NCBI GenBank assembly: GCA_016704305.1 | Contig: JADJAL010000044.1 | Coordinates: 1-33,491 of the forward strand | Direction of reading: 5' to 3' | Length of the DNA: 33,491 nucleotides | DNA from: Haliea sp. | Lineage (GTDB): Bacteria; Pseudomonadota; Gammaproteobacteria; Pseudomonadales; Halieaceae | In this document: positions 1 to 9,478 of the stretch, in pieces | Position numbering within the stretch: position 1 is the first letter of the stretch | How the letters are laid out: each line of letters starts with the position of its first letter | Position numbers and translations under genes: made by a program | The notes under the pieces: generated by a model | The model's input: only the letters and a program-made list of their open reading frames with translations | Database searches by the model: none | What the model was told of the DNA's origin: nothing

Positions 1-1635
1 AACTGCAGAAAAGTCTTTCTAAATCCGATGACGAAAAAACATCACCATCATTACCCAACATCTCTTTCACACAATCCGACATAGTCGAGTTTGAAATGGG
101 CGATAATAGCTACCTGGCGTTCATACAACCCACCGATCTAACTATCGATAACGAGCCTATGGTATTGATGGGCTTGGTGCCGGAATCCGATTATCGGGTA
201 AATAAGTATTCCATTGATTTATTGACGTTCACCTATATTAGCTTGGTAATTATAGGGCTTTCTGCATTGATACCGATCGTACGACTGTACCTTTTACACA
301 GTGAAGCCATTCTTCGTCCGGGAGACTGGGTTCAACTCGCGCTAGCGGTTCCACTGATAGCAACCGTAGTTCTGGTACTAATAAACACAATTCTGGCTCA
401 GAGGGGATTTGAATCAGGCTTTGACAATCGCCTCAAAGATATTGCCTACAATATGAGCGCAAATTTTCAGAAGGAGGCAGAAGGTAAGTTCAATGGTCTT
501 CATAGTCTAACTACAACGGAAAAGTATGAGCATTACGAAGAATGTACGCATCCGGGAGATACGAGAGCGGGAGAAGCCGTTGCTCAGCAACGTGTCTCAG
601 ATGTCAAAGGAAGAGGGCCTCAAACTGATTTTGGGTCTCTAAATTCATACAGATCAGGTTTTTCAAGTATTTTTGAAGTAGATGAGGAGGGAAAGCGGAC
701 GGGTGAATGCCGAAGCGCGCTGCTTTATCCCAGTATCAAGCCCGACGGCGCGCAAGGAGACTTTACGCGGACAGACCTCAGTCAGCGCGAGTATGTAAAG
801 CGTATTCTGCAGCGCTCCGGCTTCTACGATTATTCTTCTACGAGAAGTCCTCGAGGATACATAGAGCGCGTAGAGTCAATTGTCGACGGGGTGCTCGAAA
901 CCGCCTTCTCGGTTAAGCATCCTGAAAGTAGCAATGTCCATTCCGCGGCCCAAAATAGTACAACTGAAGACACAGACGGGATGTTACCTTCTGTCGCTAT
1001 TGGCTTGAGCACAATACAGTCTTTTGAGAGCGCCATTCTGCCGTTCGGATATCAATATGCTGTGATAGACAGGACTTCAGGAGATGTAATTTTCCACAGC
1101 GAGGATGCCAAGTCCCTTCGAGAAATTATTTCAGGCGGTTGACCATGACCGAGACATACTGGTCGCCGTACTTTCGAATACGAAATCTTCATTAACACCA
1201 ACTACAACGGAAGAAATGTTCGAGTTTTCCTGAAAAATATCGAAAAAAACCCCTTGACCCGTAGCCGTGTTCTATGAAAGGGAAATCGTGCAAGCACAAC
1301 TATTTCATTTCGCAACCGCCGGAATATCGATACTGGTAATCTATGTACTAGTCTTGATCTTCTTTATTTTCATAGCACTTTTACTTGCTCTAGGTTTCAG
1401 GAAGATTTTTCCATCCATCGCGCCCCAGAGTTTCGGGAATTACTTTTTCGGATCAATAAAAAATGAACACAAGAATGGCAAGGGGGCATTTAGATTTTTG
1501 GTTGAACTAATGCCTTTTCAATTGCTATTCAATGACGTCTGCAAAAGCGCCCAACCAAAATCGTATGACGACGACGCAACATCGGGGTTGAAACATACAA
1601 GCCAATCTTCACCTGACGACGTCACGACCAGCTAA
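1..1635 (+). pseudogene. Cache-type membrane sensor protein, 5'-truncated by window edge and frameshifted
   Basis: The reading frame is already open at base 3, so the gene starts outside the window; the ATG at 96 is internal. What is seen: the end of an extracytoplasmic region, two membrane segments at about 220-300 and 330-395, a second extracytoplasmic Cache-like domain at about 400-1200, a third membrane segment at about 1310-1400 and a polar cytoplasmic tail. The end of the Cache-like domain has the pattern VIDRTSGDVIFHSED. The frame is lost at 1125: LFQAVDHDRDILVAVL continues one base later. It returns near 1181 (EIFINTNYNGRNVRVFLKNI) and shifts again near 1266 (VFYEREIVQAQLFHF). All three pieces join into one plausible protein, so this is one gene with three indels. 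The final TAA overlaps the next ATG (TAATG), which suggests translational coupling. The ligand is unknown. The block is visibly more AT-rich than DNA beyond 3.8 kb, compatible with transfer. Confidence 0.6.
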
Positions 1636-3644
1636 TGTCGCAGACATTCCGGCGGGACACACCAGTCGCAATGAGAGAAGCATCAAGGCAACCGAAACGA
1701 AATCGATGGATACATGCAACCTGGGCAATAGTGCCCTTACTTGTTTTATGCGCGGTTATCTCGGAACATAACGAAATTGGAAGGTCAGTCTATGTAGTAT
1801 TCCTCGTCTTACTTGCATGCATCGTCTTCCTAAGCCTGATTTTCATTGCCTCACTGGCTTCACATCAGGAGATAGTGACCCCAAAAAGCTATCGAAGTGA
1901 AAGATATTTCGGTCAAAGTATCAATAGTCATATAAAGGAAAAAGGGAGATTGCTCTCATTCGCCATACTACTGATGGGCCTCGCTTTTCTTTGCATTTCA
2001 GTGAGGGGATATTTCTCGAATGAGGTTAGCATCAGCTTCCATTTTCGATATTCCTGCCTGGATTTTCCTGCATACTTTCTTCTCAAAATAACTATTTTTT
2101 TTAGCAAACAAAAGTCCGAATCCGCTTCTGCGGTTATCACTTCATCTCTTTTTCGGCTATCGCTTGATTTTATAGTTTTTTTCTTGCTCTGCCTCACGAG
2201 CTACCATGCCATTACCACGAGTGACATGTACTTGGTGTTGGCATTTTCAGTATTTTATGGTTCTAGCAAGTTGCTGGATTTCACTGTCGACACAACTCAA
2301 AGAGAGCCACAGATCGATCGCAACAGGGGTCTTTATGAAGTGGCAGAAGGAGGGTGCGTGGTTGTAGTTTTTCTCTTCCTAGTCCCCTTCAGTCTATTGC
2401 TTAACGAAAACTTTGATCTACACGAGCGATCCTGGGTGAACTTCAACAATTGGCGTGACACTCACACAATCGGAGACAAATATGCAGAGAGCCGAAATAG
2501 CCAGAGAAGATACTTCAAACAAGAGGACGCACCGCAACTGTCTTCCTTCGAACCCTTCGAGACCTGGTTGAGATCCCATTCCAGTTACTTCTACTTTCCC
2601 TATACCTTTATGGCAGAGAGTTACAAGGAAAATCTGGGGGATACCAAAGAGAAACATGCTTCTAATGATTGCTACCAATTGCCAAATGAATATGAAGATT
2701 ATGACGTTAAAGGCTCGATAGAAGACATTCGGATAATGGATGTAATTGATTTCAACACACCCCATAACCACAACCATTACACCAATATCAGTGTACGTTC
2801 GAAAAAGGAAGACAAGACCAAGTACTTCGTGGCACAACTCTCGGCACCTCATGATGTAACAAATGCTGTAGATCAAGATCACTTCCTGTCGGAACTCTTA
2901 TATATTATTCCACGCTTCAGCGAGATCGGGTCAGCATTGCTGCAGTCTCCCGGGAAACACCATGTCTGGCTTAAAGAATGGACCGCGTGTGAACACAATT
3001 CAGACTTTCTATGTACTGTGTTTGCCCTCCCTCACATTGATGCTGCCTTTGCCATCACTCAGTATTTTCCTCATACACGCACCTCTGATCATAAAGGCTT
3101 TATCACGTATCTAGCTGTACTGATTCTCCTCTCAATTCTGGTGTTGGTGCTGATGAGAATATCGTTGCCAGTGCTTATACCCAATCTTACCTTTCAATGC
3201 CCCAATGAGCTTAGAAAGCATGAGGATGAGTATTGGTATTCGAGAAATAAGTATCTGAGTCAACAGAAGGATATAGTGATGGCGAATCTGGCATATTTTG
3301 GGCTAGCCAATCCAAGGAATACTCTCGCGCTCGACAGCTTACTCGGGGAGGAAAAAATCATAGAACGCCGGATGGGATACGAAATTGTAGATCCTGCGGA
3401 GATTCGAAATGCAAAGAGCAGAATGACTAAGGCAGAGATGATTACGCTCGCAAAAATAGAGGGACAAGGAGCATGGCGGCATGCACGCGCTCCATTAGCG
3501 CTTCTGATCCTCGGAGCAGTTTTATTCGCTATCTACGCTGCTCAGGATGAACTCAGCTCAATACTACAAATATTCGGTTCGATTGCCGCCTTGCTGGTTA
3601 CCGCGAAGTCAGTGCTTGGCAACATCAAGAATCCCGGCGAATAG
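1635..3644 (+). CDS. Polytopic membrane protein of unknown function, partner of the upstream Cache protein
   Basis: Intact 669-aa protein whose ATG overlaps the upstream stop by one base. Hydrophobic segments lie at about residues 28-45, 50-73, 104-124, 170-190 and 236-256. A long extracytoplasmic region (about 257-485) with several Cys and His follows, then a membrane segment at about 489-515. A cytoplasmic stretch contains LAYFGLANPRNTLALDSLL, which resembles a small winged-helix-like segment. Two C-terminal membrane segments follow, starting at RHARAPLALLILGAVLF. From memory, large single-chain Cache membrane proteins of gammaproteobacteria end in a similar NPRN segment plus a two-helix hairpin; here the architecture would be split over two genes. 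That family link is inference. No catalytic motif was recognised. Base composition matches its AT-rich partner and not the GC-rich genes downstream. Confidence 0.75.
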   Translation: MSQTFRRDTPVAMREASRQPKRNRWIHATWAIVPLLVLCAVISEHNEIGRSVYVVFLVLLACIVFLSLIFIASLASHQEIVTPKSYRSERYFGQSINSHIKEKGRLLSFAILLMGLAFLCISVRGYFSNEVSISFHFRYSCLDFPAYFLLKITIFFSKQKSESASAVITSSLFRLSLDFIVFFLLCLTSYHAITTSDMYLVLAFSVFYGSSKLLDFTVDTTQREPQIDRNRGLYEVAEGGCVVVVFLFLVPFSLLLNENFDLHERSWVNFNNWRDTHTIGDKYAESRNSQRRYFKQEDAPQLSSFEPFETWLRSHSSYFYFPYTFMAESYKENLGDTKEKHASNDCYQLPNEYEDYDVKGSIEDIRIMDVIDFNTPHNHNHYTNISVRSKKEDKTKYFVAQLSAPHDVTNAVDQDHFLSELLYIIPRFSEIGSALLQSPGKHHVWLKEWTACEHNSDFLCTVFALPHIDAAFAITQYFPHTRTSDHKGFITYLAVLILLSILVLVLMRISLPVLIPNLTFQCPNELRKHEDEYWYSRNKYLSQQKDIVMANLAYFGLANPRNTLALDSLLGEEKIIERRMGYEIVDPAEIRNAKSRMTKAEMITLAKIEGQGAWRHARAPLALLILGAVLFAIYAAQDELSSILQIFGSIAALLVTAKSVLGNIKNPGE

Positions 3645-3750
3645 GCCCTAATTTTCTCACTAGCGAAAAGCCAATGATTCCAGCCAATTTGGGTACCCAA
3701 CTGACGCTTTGGATATTGACCAGACCACACCAATCAAATGCAGAATCCTG

Positions 3751-3786
3751 AAGCCCGTCAGCTAACCTGACCTAGCTGACGGGCTT
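3751..3786. terminator. Perfect 13-bp stem hairpin between convergent genes
   Basis: Bases 3751-3763 (AAGCCCGTCAGCT) are exactly complementary to 3774-3786, with a 10-base loop. The hairpin lies between the stop of the membrane protein (+) and the stop of the lipoprotein gene (-), where a bidirectional terminator is expected. Neither side has a clear T-run, so it is not a textbook intrinsic terminator. Confidence 0.5.
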
Positions 3787-3814
3787 ACAAGAAAAAGCTA
3801 ATCAGCCAACCGTC

Positions 3815-4820
3815 TCATGGCTCACCCGGAGGGGAGTCGTTATCGCCTTCCAGCGAATCCGGCGGCGACGCGATATACAACTGCACGCCATTCTCCACAT
3901 CCGCTTCGGTGATATGGAACCTGACGGTGGGGTAGTTCACCCCTTCCTTGTGGGCGGTGGCCTCATAGATCGTGTTCACCGGCAAATTGAGCCATACCAC
4001 GCCACCGTCCACTGACACATCCGGCTGCGTCAGATCGGGTATCACGTTTTTGTTGAAGTAGATGGGGCCAATGTAGTCGTCGGACACGGGCTTTACACTC
4101 ACCGTCGCGCCCGGGTCGCCGTGCGGCAATCGATCGTCGTGCATGCTGCCCCAGGATTTGCCCACGGTGACAACCATGGCGTTCTTGAAGAAGAAATTCG
4201 GATAGCCGTTTTCGCGCATCATGCCCTCAACCAGAGGCAGCATTCCAAACTCGTAGAAGTAGGGATCGATAAACTGGATGGCGAAGTCTATGTTGTCTTC
4301 GTCATTGATCGTGTTGATGTTGGTCTTCGTGGTTATCCAATCGAGCTTCTCAAAAACGAAAGAGAACTCCGTAGATCAACCCCGGTATCCTTGACGATGT
4401 ACATCGTCCACCAGCCCGTCCGTCAGTCTGCAGGTCAAGTTCGCGGGTCTCGATACTCTGGCGATCCACACGCGGGTTTCCGGCACCGTCGCATGGTAGG
4501 TCGAGGTATTTCGGCGGTGATTGCTGAATGTCCATGCCGAAGTGGTTGGTCTTGCCCCTGAGCTTGACGATGGTGACGGGCTTGCCATGGATTTCACCGC
4601 CGAGCCGCGCCGCCGGGTCTTCCTCGCCCGCATCAATGGCCTCCTGCAGGTAGAAATTGGGGACTGCCTCATCAGTGAGAACCAGCACGTTGTCGGCCAA
4701 CTCAACATCGGGCACTGGCGGCTCGATGATGGCCTGGTTGTTATCGTTGCTGTCGCTGCAGGCGAAGAGGAAGCACGCAAGGAAAGCGCCTGCAAAGCGT
4801 ATCGATATCTTGTTTTTCAA
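3815..4820 (-). CDS. Secreted lipoprotein of unknown function, two frameshifts
   Basis: The likely start is TTG at 4820, preceded by GGGAGA; it gives an N-terminus with a hydrophobic core and the lipobox LFAC followed by SDSNDNN, a typical lipoprotein signal. No ATG in this frame fits the signal. The frame reads to LDLQTDG, then continues as TGWWTMYIVKDTGV in another frame and as EFSFVFEKLDWITTK in the third, running to the stop at 3815. One missing G near 4447 and one near 4360 repair both breaks and give about 335 aa. The C-terminal part (VVWLNLPVNTIYEATAHKEG) looks like a beta-sandwich, carboxypeptidase-regulatory-like fold; this is a weak guess. It is divergent from the AraC-type regulator, which may control it. 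Substrate unknown. Confidence 0.6.
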
Positions 4821-4985
4821 AATGTATCTCTCCCGTTGTTCATGGTGATGATAAAGCGCGATGGCCGTCGGCATCGGTATAGTCATAGTCATCGACAATG
4901 CCGACCGCATTGTGCAAATCGGCAAGCGGGACGTAAGATAGCGCTCAGGTCTACTGGTGAGTGAGCGATAGGAGGCCAATTTTTT

Positions 4986-6064
4986 ATGAATGTTGGCCAA
5001 TACAATAAAATACCAACACTCTCCGAAGATACCGTTGCAGCATTCCTCGTGTCGGGCGTGCTAACTGCCGTGCGGCCGCTCGGGCTGGACATACCGGCCT
5101 GCATGCGCGCAGCCGCCATCACCGACTCCGAACTCGAGAATCCGACGAATCGAATCGGGATTCCGCACTTTATCGCGCTGTTACTGTTTATCCAGGAGGA
5201 GACCGGGGACGACGGCATCGGCCTGCATATCGGTCGCGAACTGGCGTGCGCAAACTACTATGCGCTGGGTTACGCGGCCGCGAACGGGACACGCTGTTTG
5301 ACGCGCTACACCTGCTGCCCCGGTATGAATCCCTGGTGGTTTCATCGGCCAACACAGAGATTATCGAGCTGCAACATGACGTCGAAGTGCACTGGTCGCT
5401 GACGGGCGGCACCTACCTGGCAATGCTGGAAGATCTCTTTTTCGCATCGTGGATAACCCAGGGCAAGCATTTGGCGGGCACGGATGAACTGACTGCGGCA
5501 GTGCACTTCACCCACCCGGCTCCCGCCAATCTGGAACGCTGGCACCAGACCTACGGCGCCAACCTGTTCTTCGACCAGGGTATCGCCAAGGTCATCTATC
5601 CCAAGAGCGTACTCGCGCTGCCGATTCTGGACCCCGATCCGTTTGTCCACGAGGTCATGACGGAGAAGGCGGATAAATTGATAGCGGAGGTCAACATTCC
5701 CTGCTTCACCAGGAAGGTCATCAATTGCCTGATAAAACAGCTACCGCTGGGCGAGCCGGATCAACAGGCCATCGCCAACCAGATGAACATCAGCGAACGC
5801 ACGTTACGGCGTCACCTGCAGCAGGAAGAAACAACCTACCAGGCATTGCTGGACACTGTCCGCCGGGAAAGGGCCAGCTACTATCTGCACCAGACAGCAC
5901 TCTCGCTACAGGAGATATCTTCCAGGCTGGGCTATCAACACCTCACGGCATTTAATGCGGCTTATAAACGCTGGACGGGCCGCACGCCCGCAAGGTCAAG
6001 AGCTGACGGTTCCCACCTGCCGGTGAGTGTGCCGGGTGCGGGCCAGCCACCGCTGACACGGTGA
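4986..6064 (+). CDS. AraC-family transcriptional regulator, one frameshift
   Basis: The ATG at 4986 follows GGAGG at 4971-4975. The N-terminal half resembles the arabinose-binding-type domain found in OruR/ArgR-like AraC regulators. The C-terminal half has the two helix-turn-helix units: IANQMNISERTLRRHLQQE, then LSLQEISSRLGYQHLTAFNA with the family ending YKRWTGRTPARSR. The frame breaks near 5290: GYAAANG is followed by TLFDALHLLPRYES in another frame. One extra G in the GGG run restores a 359-aa protein of normal family length. It is transcribed divergently from the lipoprotein gene, with 165 bp between the starts, so it may regulate that gene or itself. Inducer unknown. Confidence 0.85.
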
Positions 6065-6140
6065 TTCGCAGCCCGACCTTAACAATGATGCAGGTCGATA
6101 CGCCCGCAGAGGCAAGACCGCGACCGGAGTGGATGAAGAT

Positions 6141-6956
6141 TCACATACCCCGCAGCTGGTAGATAGCCCGCAATCGAGTCCGCATCACCGGGGCATCGTC
6201 GGCGATGTCAAACGCGGCCACGTCCACATCACAGAAGTGATGGCCTTTCTTCTCGAACAGATCGACGATCGCGGATTCCACGATCAGCTCCCGGCCGTAC
6301 TCGATCGCGGAAAAGCACTGTGAATCCGTCTGTAAATGCAGCCAGGGGCTGAGCATGACATTGCCGGCCAGCGCCCAGTTGGTCACTCCCAGCACCAAAC
6401 CCAGGTGGGCGTAGCGCCCGCCTGTCGGGCGCAGCAGCAACGGCATGTCGTTCGGGTCGCGAAAGTAGGTGGTGATTTCCGCGTTGTCGTCCCAGCGCAC
6501 GCGCATTGCGCCCAGCCCTTCCTGTTGCAGGCGGCGCATGGTCTCTGGCGTACCGGGCGGCCGCTGATGGTGTGGCGGCAACAGTGCATCGCCCCGCCGT
6601 ACGGGCGGCTCGGGCAGTTCATCGGGCAGCCAGCATCGGCCGCGTGCGCGCGCCGTGCCGGCAGCATCGGTGAGCACGGCGTCGTAGGCACATTCACCGT
6701 CGGGCGTGACCTCGACAGCAAACGCATGCCCGTCGTATACCGGCTTCTCCACCACGATATGCGCCGCGCCCCGCGCGAGGTACGCCAGTCCCCACGCCTC
6801 AACCGCTGGGTGCGCAAGATACGCCGACACGGTAACGCCGGGCACCAGTCCGCCCTCGAAGCCAAACTTGGCGGCGATATCATCGCCGTGGATTTCATTC
6901 TCGGAATCCGGCACTTCGTTGTAGGCGAAGCCCCGATAGGACACTGGTTGCGTCAT
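6141..6956 (-). CDS. MaoC-like hot-dog-fold acyl dehydratase-type protein
   Basis: A 271-aa protein starting at ATG 6956, preceded by AGGCGG; upstream in-frame alternatives are poorer. The segment EIHGDDIAAKFGFEGGLVPG followed by VTVSAYLAHP matches the substrate-gate and helix region of MaoC/hot-dog hydratases, and the length suits a double hot-dog protein. The C-terminal half carries NWALAGNVMLSPWLHLQTDS and EYGRELIVESAIVDLFEKKGH, consistent with a second hot-dog repeat. It probably acts on an acyl-CoA or similar thioester in the cytoplasm, but no substrate can be assigned. The upstream neighbour on the same strand ends inside the 52-bp palindrome, so read-through from it is doubtful. Confidence 0.7.
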   Translation of the reverse strand: MTQPVSYRGFAYNEVPDSENEIHGDDIAAKFGFEGGLVPGVTVSAYLAHPAVEAWGLAYLARGAAHIVVEKPVYDGHAFAVEVTPDGECAYDAVLTDAAGTARARGRCWLPDELPEPPVRRGDALLPPHHQRPPGTPETMRRLQQEGLGAMRVRWDDNAEITTYFRDPNDMPLLLRPTGGRYAHLGLVLGVTNWALAGNVMLSPWLHLQTDSQCFSAIEYGRELIVESAIVDLFEKKGHHFCDVDVAAFDIADDAPVMRTRLRAIYQLRGM

Positions 6957-7001
6957 GCGATACCGCCTATATATGCATTGTTCTACGTTCAACGTTCCAG
7001 C

Positions 7002-7053
7002 AGTTTGGGGTCAGAGTAAAAACTCCATGGAGTTTTTACTCTGACCCCAAACT
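7002..7053. repeat. Perfect 52-bp palindrome, REP-like
   Basis: Every base from 7002 to 7027 pairs with its mirror from 7053 back to 7028, giving 26-bp arms with no mismatch. The arms contain TTTGGGGTCAGAGTAAAAA and its complement. Elements with a GGGGTCAGAGT core are, from memory, common REP-type palindromes mobilised by IS200-like REP-associated transposases (RAYTs) in environmental proteobacteria. It separates two minus-strand genes and supplies the last codons and TAA stop of the upstream one. No transposase gene is nearby. Confidence 0.85.
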
Positions 7054-8362
7054 TCTTCCGGCATAAATCGGCAGGCGGGCAATGCGCTCGTCTATCCGAC
7101 TCACTTCTTCCCGGTAACGCGCCGACTCTACGTCGCCGTACTGCGCGCGAAACTGCGCGTCGCTCATGCCTTCGAGCAAGCCGGAAATGTCCGGGGAAGA
7201 AGCTGTACTCGCTGGTTATCTGCGCGAGTTGTTCCTGCAACTGCCTGGCCTCGTCCTCGCCGGCCGTGGCGAGCGTGACGAACTGGATGCCCGCACGATC
7301 CGCCGCAAGGTCAACGAAACTGAAGCCGCTGCCGCCATTGCCGGAGTCCAGCAGTTCCTTGAACTCCCCCGCCGCGATGCTGATGCCCTGTTGGCTGGCG
7401 AGTGCGATGCCGGCGGATGTGAGGAAGTGCATGCGTAAATCCACTCGCTGCGCCAGCCCGACATCGTAGGGTGCCCACACCAGTTCGCGCTGGCTGGACA
7501 CCAGTTTGCCGACCAGGGTTTCAAATCCCCCATCGCTGAAATAAATCACCAGCGCCCAGATTGCCGCGCGATTTTCCACCACGGCGGAGCTGTCTTCGCT
7601 GCGCCTGGCCGCCTCACGCATCAAAGGCGCCAGGTATTCGCTCAGCGACTGCGTGCGCACGTCCGGCAGATCGCCCTCTTTTGCCAACAGGTCGTAGTAG
7701 TGCGTGACGCGCTCTTCCTCGCCTTCGGGTATGCGATACGCCTGCAGGGTTCTAACGGCTTGCTTGAGATTCTCTTTCGCGTCGGGCGGCGGCGAGACGT
7801 CGAGCAGCACTGTATCGCCCTCAACCCGCACACCCCGCGCGCCCGCAAGTAACGCACTCGCCTGTTTGTCGCGCAGCACGATGTCCATCATGCGTGCCGC
7901 CAGCGGCAGCAGCCACTGCCCGGTAAAACGGAAGGGGCCCACTGTCAGTTGATCGATGCCAACGCCTGTGCTCGACGACCCCACCCGCGCTGCCAGATTG
8001 AGGTACCGCCCGAAGGGATTCTGCGGCAGTTGCACGCTCATTTTGGCATCCACCGCGGCACCGTCTATCTCCACATCGGCGGTAGTCCACCGGAAGGTGT
8101 GCGCGCCGAGCTGCGCCAGCTGATCGAGCTCCGCCTCGGTGATGGCCAGGGTCGTGCCCTCGGCGCCGGCGGATTCAACCTGGATCTTGATGCGCTTTAC
8201 AAACGCCTTGCCATCCGCGACCGTCGTGGAGTCGGCGGGCGCCAGGCGCAGCGTCTGTGGCTCGGGTTCCAGTGCATACAGAAACAGTGCGAGCGCCGCG
8301 CCTGCAAAGAGCAGCAGCAACAGTATTGCGCCATAGAAGAACCAGCGGAGGGCACGCAGCAT
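7036..8362 (-). CDS. Membrane-anchored protein of unknown function, one frameshift near the 3' end
   Basis: The start at ATG 8362 gives an N-terminal signal-anchor (FFYGAILLLLLFAGAALALF) and a long extracytoplasmic part with no recognised domain. It is rich in Ala, Leu, Glu and Asp. A central stretch (GIDQLTVGPFRFTGQWLLPL) looks like a beta-rich lipid- or matrix-associated domain, but this is only an impression. The frame reads to TSEYSFFP; the sequence DISGLLEGMSDAQFRAQYGD then continues in a second frame. One surplus C in the CCCC run near 7190 explains this. The repaired gene is 441 aa and ends at TAA 7036-7038 inside the palindrome, so its last residues (LGSE) come from the repeat. Uncorrected, the frame would instead run to 6989. 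Confidence 0.6.
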
Positions 8363-8453
8363 CAGGGCAGGCTAGTCGTTGTGATCAATCGGCAGTCTAA
8401 GGCAGATTCCAATGCACAACCAGCACGGCCAGCCTGGGCGATGCGAACCCGCA

Positions 8454-9308
8454 TCACTCGGCGGCGCGCTGGGTCGGCAGCGCCTGGCGGCTGCCCACGA
8501 ACGGCCCGGCGCGCACAAATTGCCGGGCGTCTATCTGGTCGAGCATGAACTGCGCGACCTCCCCCGCGCGCACGCGAAACGCCGGCGGCGTGCGCGTGGA
8601 TGCCAATGCCGGCCAGCGCGCCGGCTGCGGGTCGATGAGCGGGCAGCGCACCAGCATCCAGTCGACCTGGCTGGCCGCCAGCAATTCGTACTCGGCCTGC
8701 TTATCCTCCAATTCGTCGCGCAAGCCGACCTGCGCCAGCGTGCGTATCCACCAGCCCAGCAGGTCGCGCTCATCGCCGGGCATCACCACCGCCGCGCCGG
8801 ACACCACCATGTACTGGGAAATGGGTTTGCCCTGCATCGCCTGCAGCACGTTGCCGGTCGCCGTCGTATTGATGAAGCGGGCTGCCTCGCCATCGGATTT
8901 CACCGGGCCCAGCGCGCTGATCACCACATCGCTGCCCTGCACCAACTGCGCTATCGCCGCCGGGTCGCGCGCATCGCCCTGGATGATGGTGATGCGACCA
9001 GCGAATTCAGCCAGCTTGGCCGGTGTGCGCGCCAGCACCCGCACGGTGTATTCGCGCGCCAGCGCCTCGCGCAGCAGGTATTCGCCCACCATGCCACTCG
9101 CGCCCAGCAGGGCCACGGTGTGGTGCGCATGCTCCTCGCCCTTCGGCGCGGCAGCAGCGGTTGTCGGCGGCAGCGGGCCCGATGATGCACAGGCAAGCAG
9201 CAGGCAGGCACACACGCTGGCCACCATCAACTGCAGCGTGCGACGCAGGCGGCGCGCCGTAGCCTGGCCAGGGTGGTGTTTCGTTACCGCTGTATCGGTG
9301 CTCAACAT
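8454..9308 (-). CDS. NAD(P)-binding (NmrA/atypical SDR-like) lipoprotein
   Basis: The ATG at 9308, preceded by GGGGAGG, gives 284 aa. The N-terminus is Arg-rich and hydrophobic, ending in LLLACASS, a good lipobox, so the protein may be exported and lipidated. A Rossmann nucleotide-binding motif follows: VALLGASGMVGEYLL, then ITIIQGDARDPAAIAQLV and DVVISALGP, the pattern of NmrA-like and atypical short-chain dehydrogenases. The usual YxxxK catalytic pair is not evident, so it may bind NAD(P) without classic SDR activity. An NAD(P)-binding protein with a lipoprotein signal is uncommon; a later cytoplasmic start is possible but no better ribosome site is seen. It is divergent from trhA. Confidence 0.75.
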   Translation of the reverse strand: MLSTDTAVTKHHPGQATARRLRRTLQLMVASVCACLLLACASSGPLPPTTAAAAPKGEEHAHHTVALLGASGMVGEYLLREALAREYTVRVLARTPAKLAEFAGRITIIQGDARDPAAIAQLVQGSDVVISALGPVKSDGEAARFINTTATGNVLQAMQGKPISQYMVVSGAAVVMPGDERDLLGWWIRTLAQVGLRDELEDKQAEYELLAASQVDWMLVRCPLIDPQPARWPALASTRTPPAFRVRAGEVAQFMLDQIDARQFVRAGPFVGSRQALPTQRAAE

Positions 9309-9478
9309 GGGCCTCCCCTTCACCGGCTGGTCCTCCTTTTTGCGCGACAACTGTCGCATCGACCATCCCATCAACCATGGCATCAACTATCGCTTGTTGA
9401 AGCAGGTGACTCGATGCCATATTGTCGCCGGGATGGAACAGCCTGTCTTGTGTCGGGCGCAGGAGAACATCAGCACCC

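Noticed and set aside
1143..1266. Non-coding gap between two separate genes
   Set aside because: The stretch continues the Cache protein in shifted frames, so it is coding sequence with indels.
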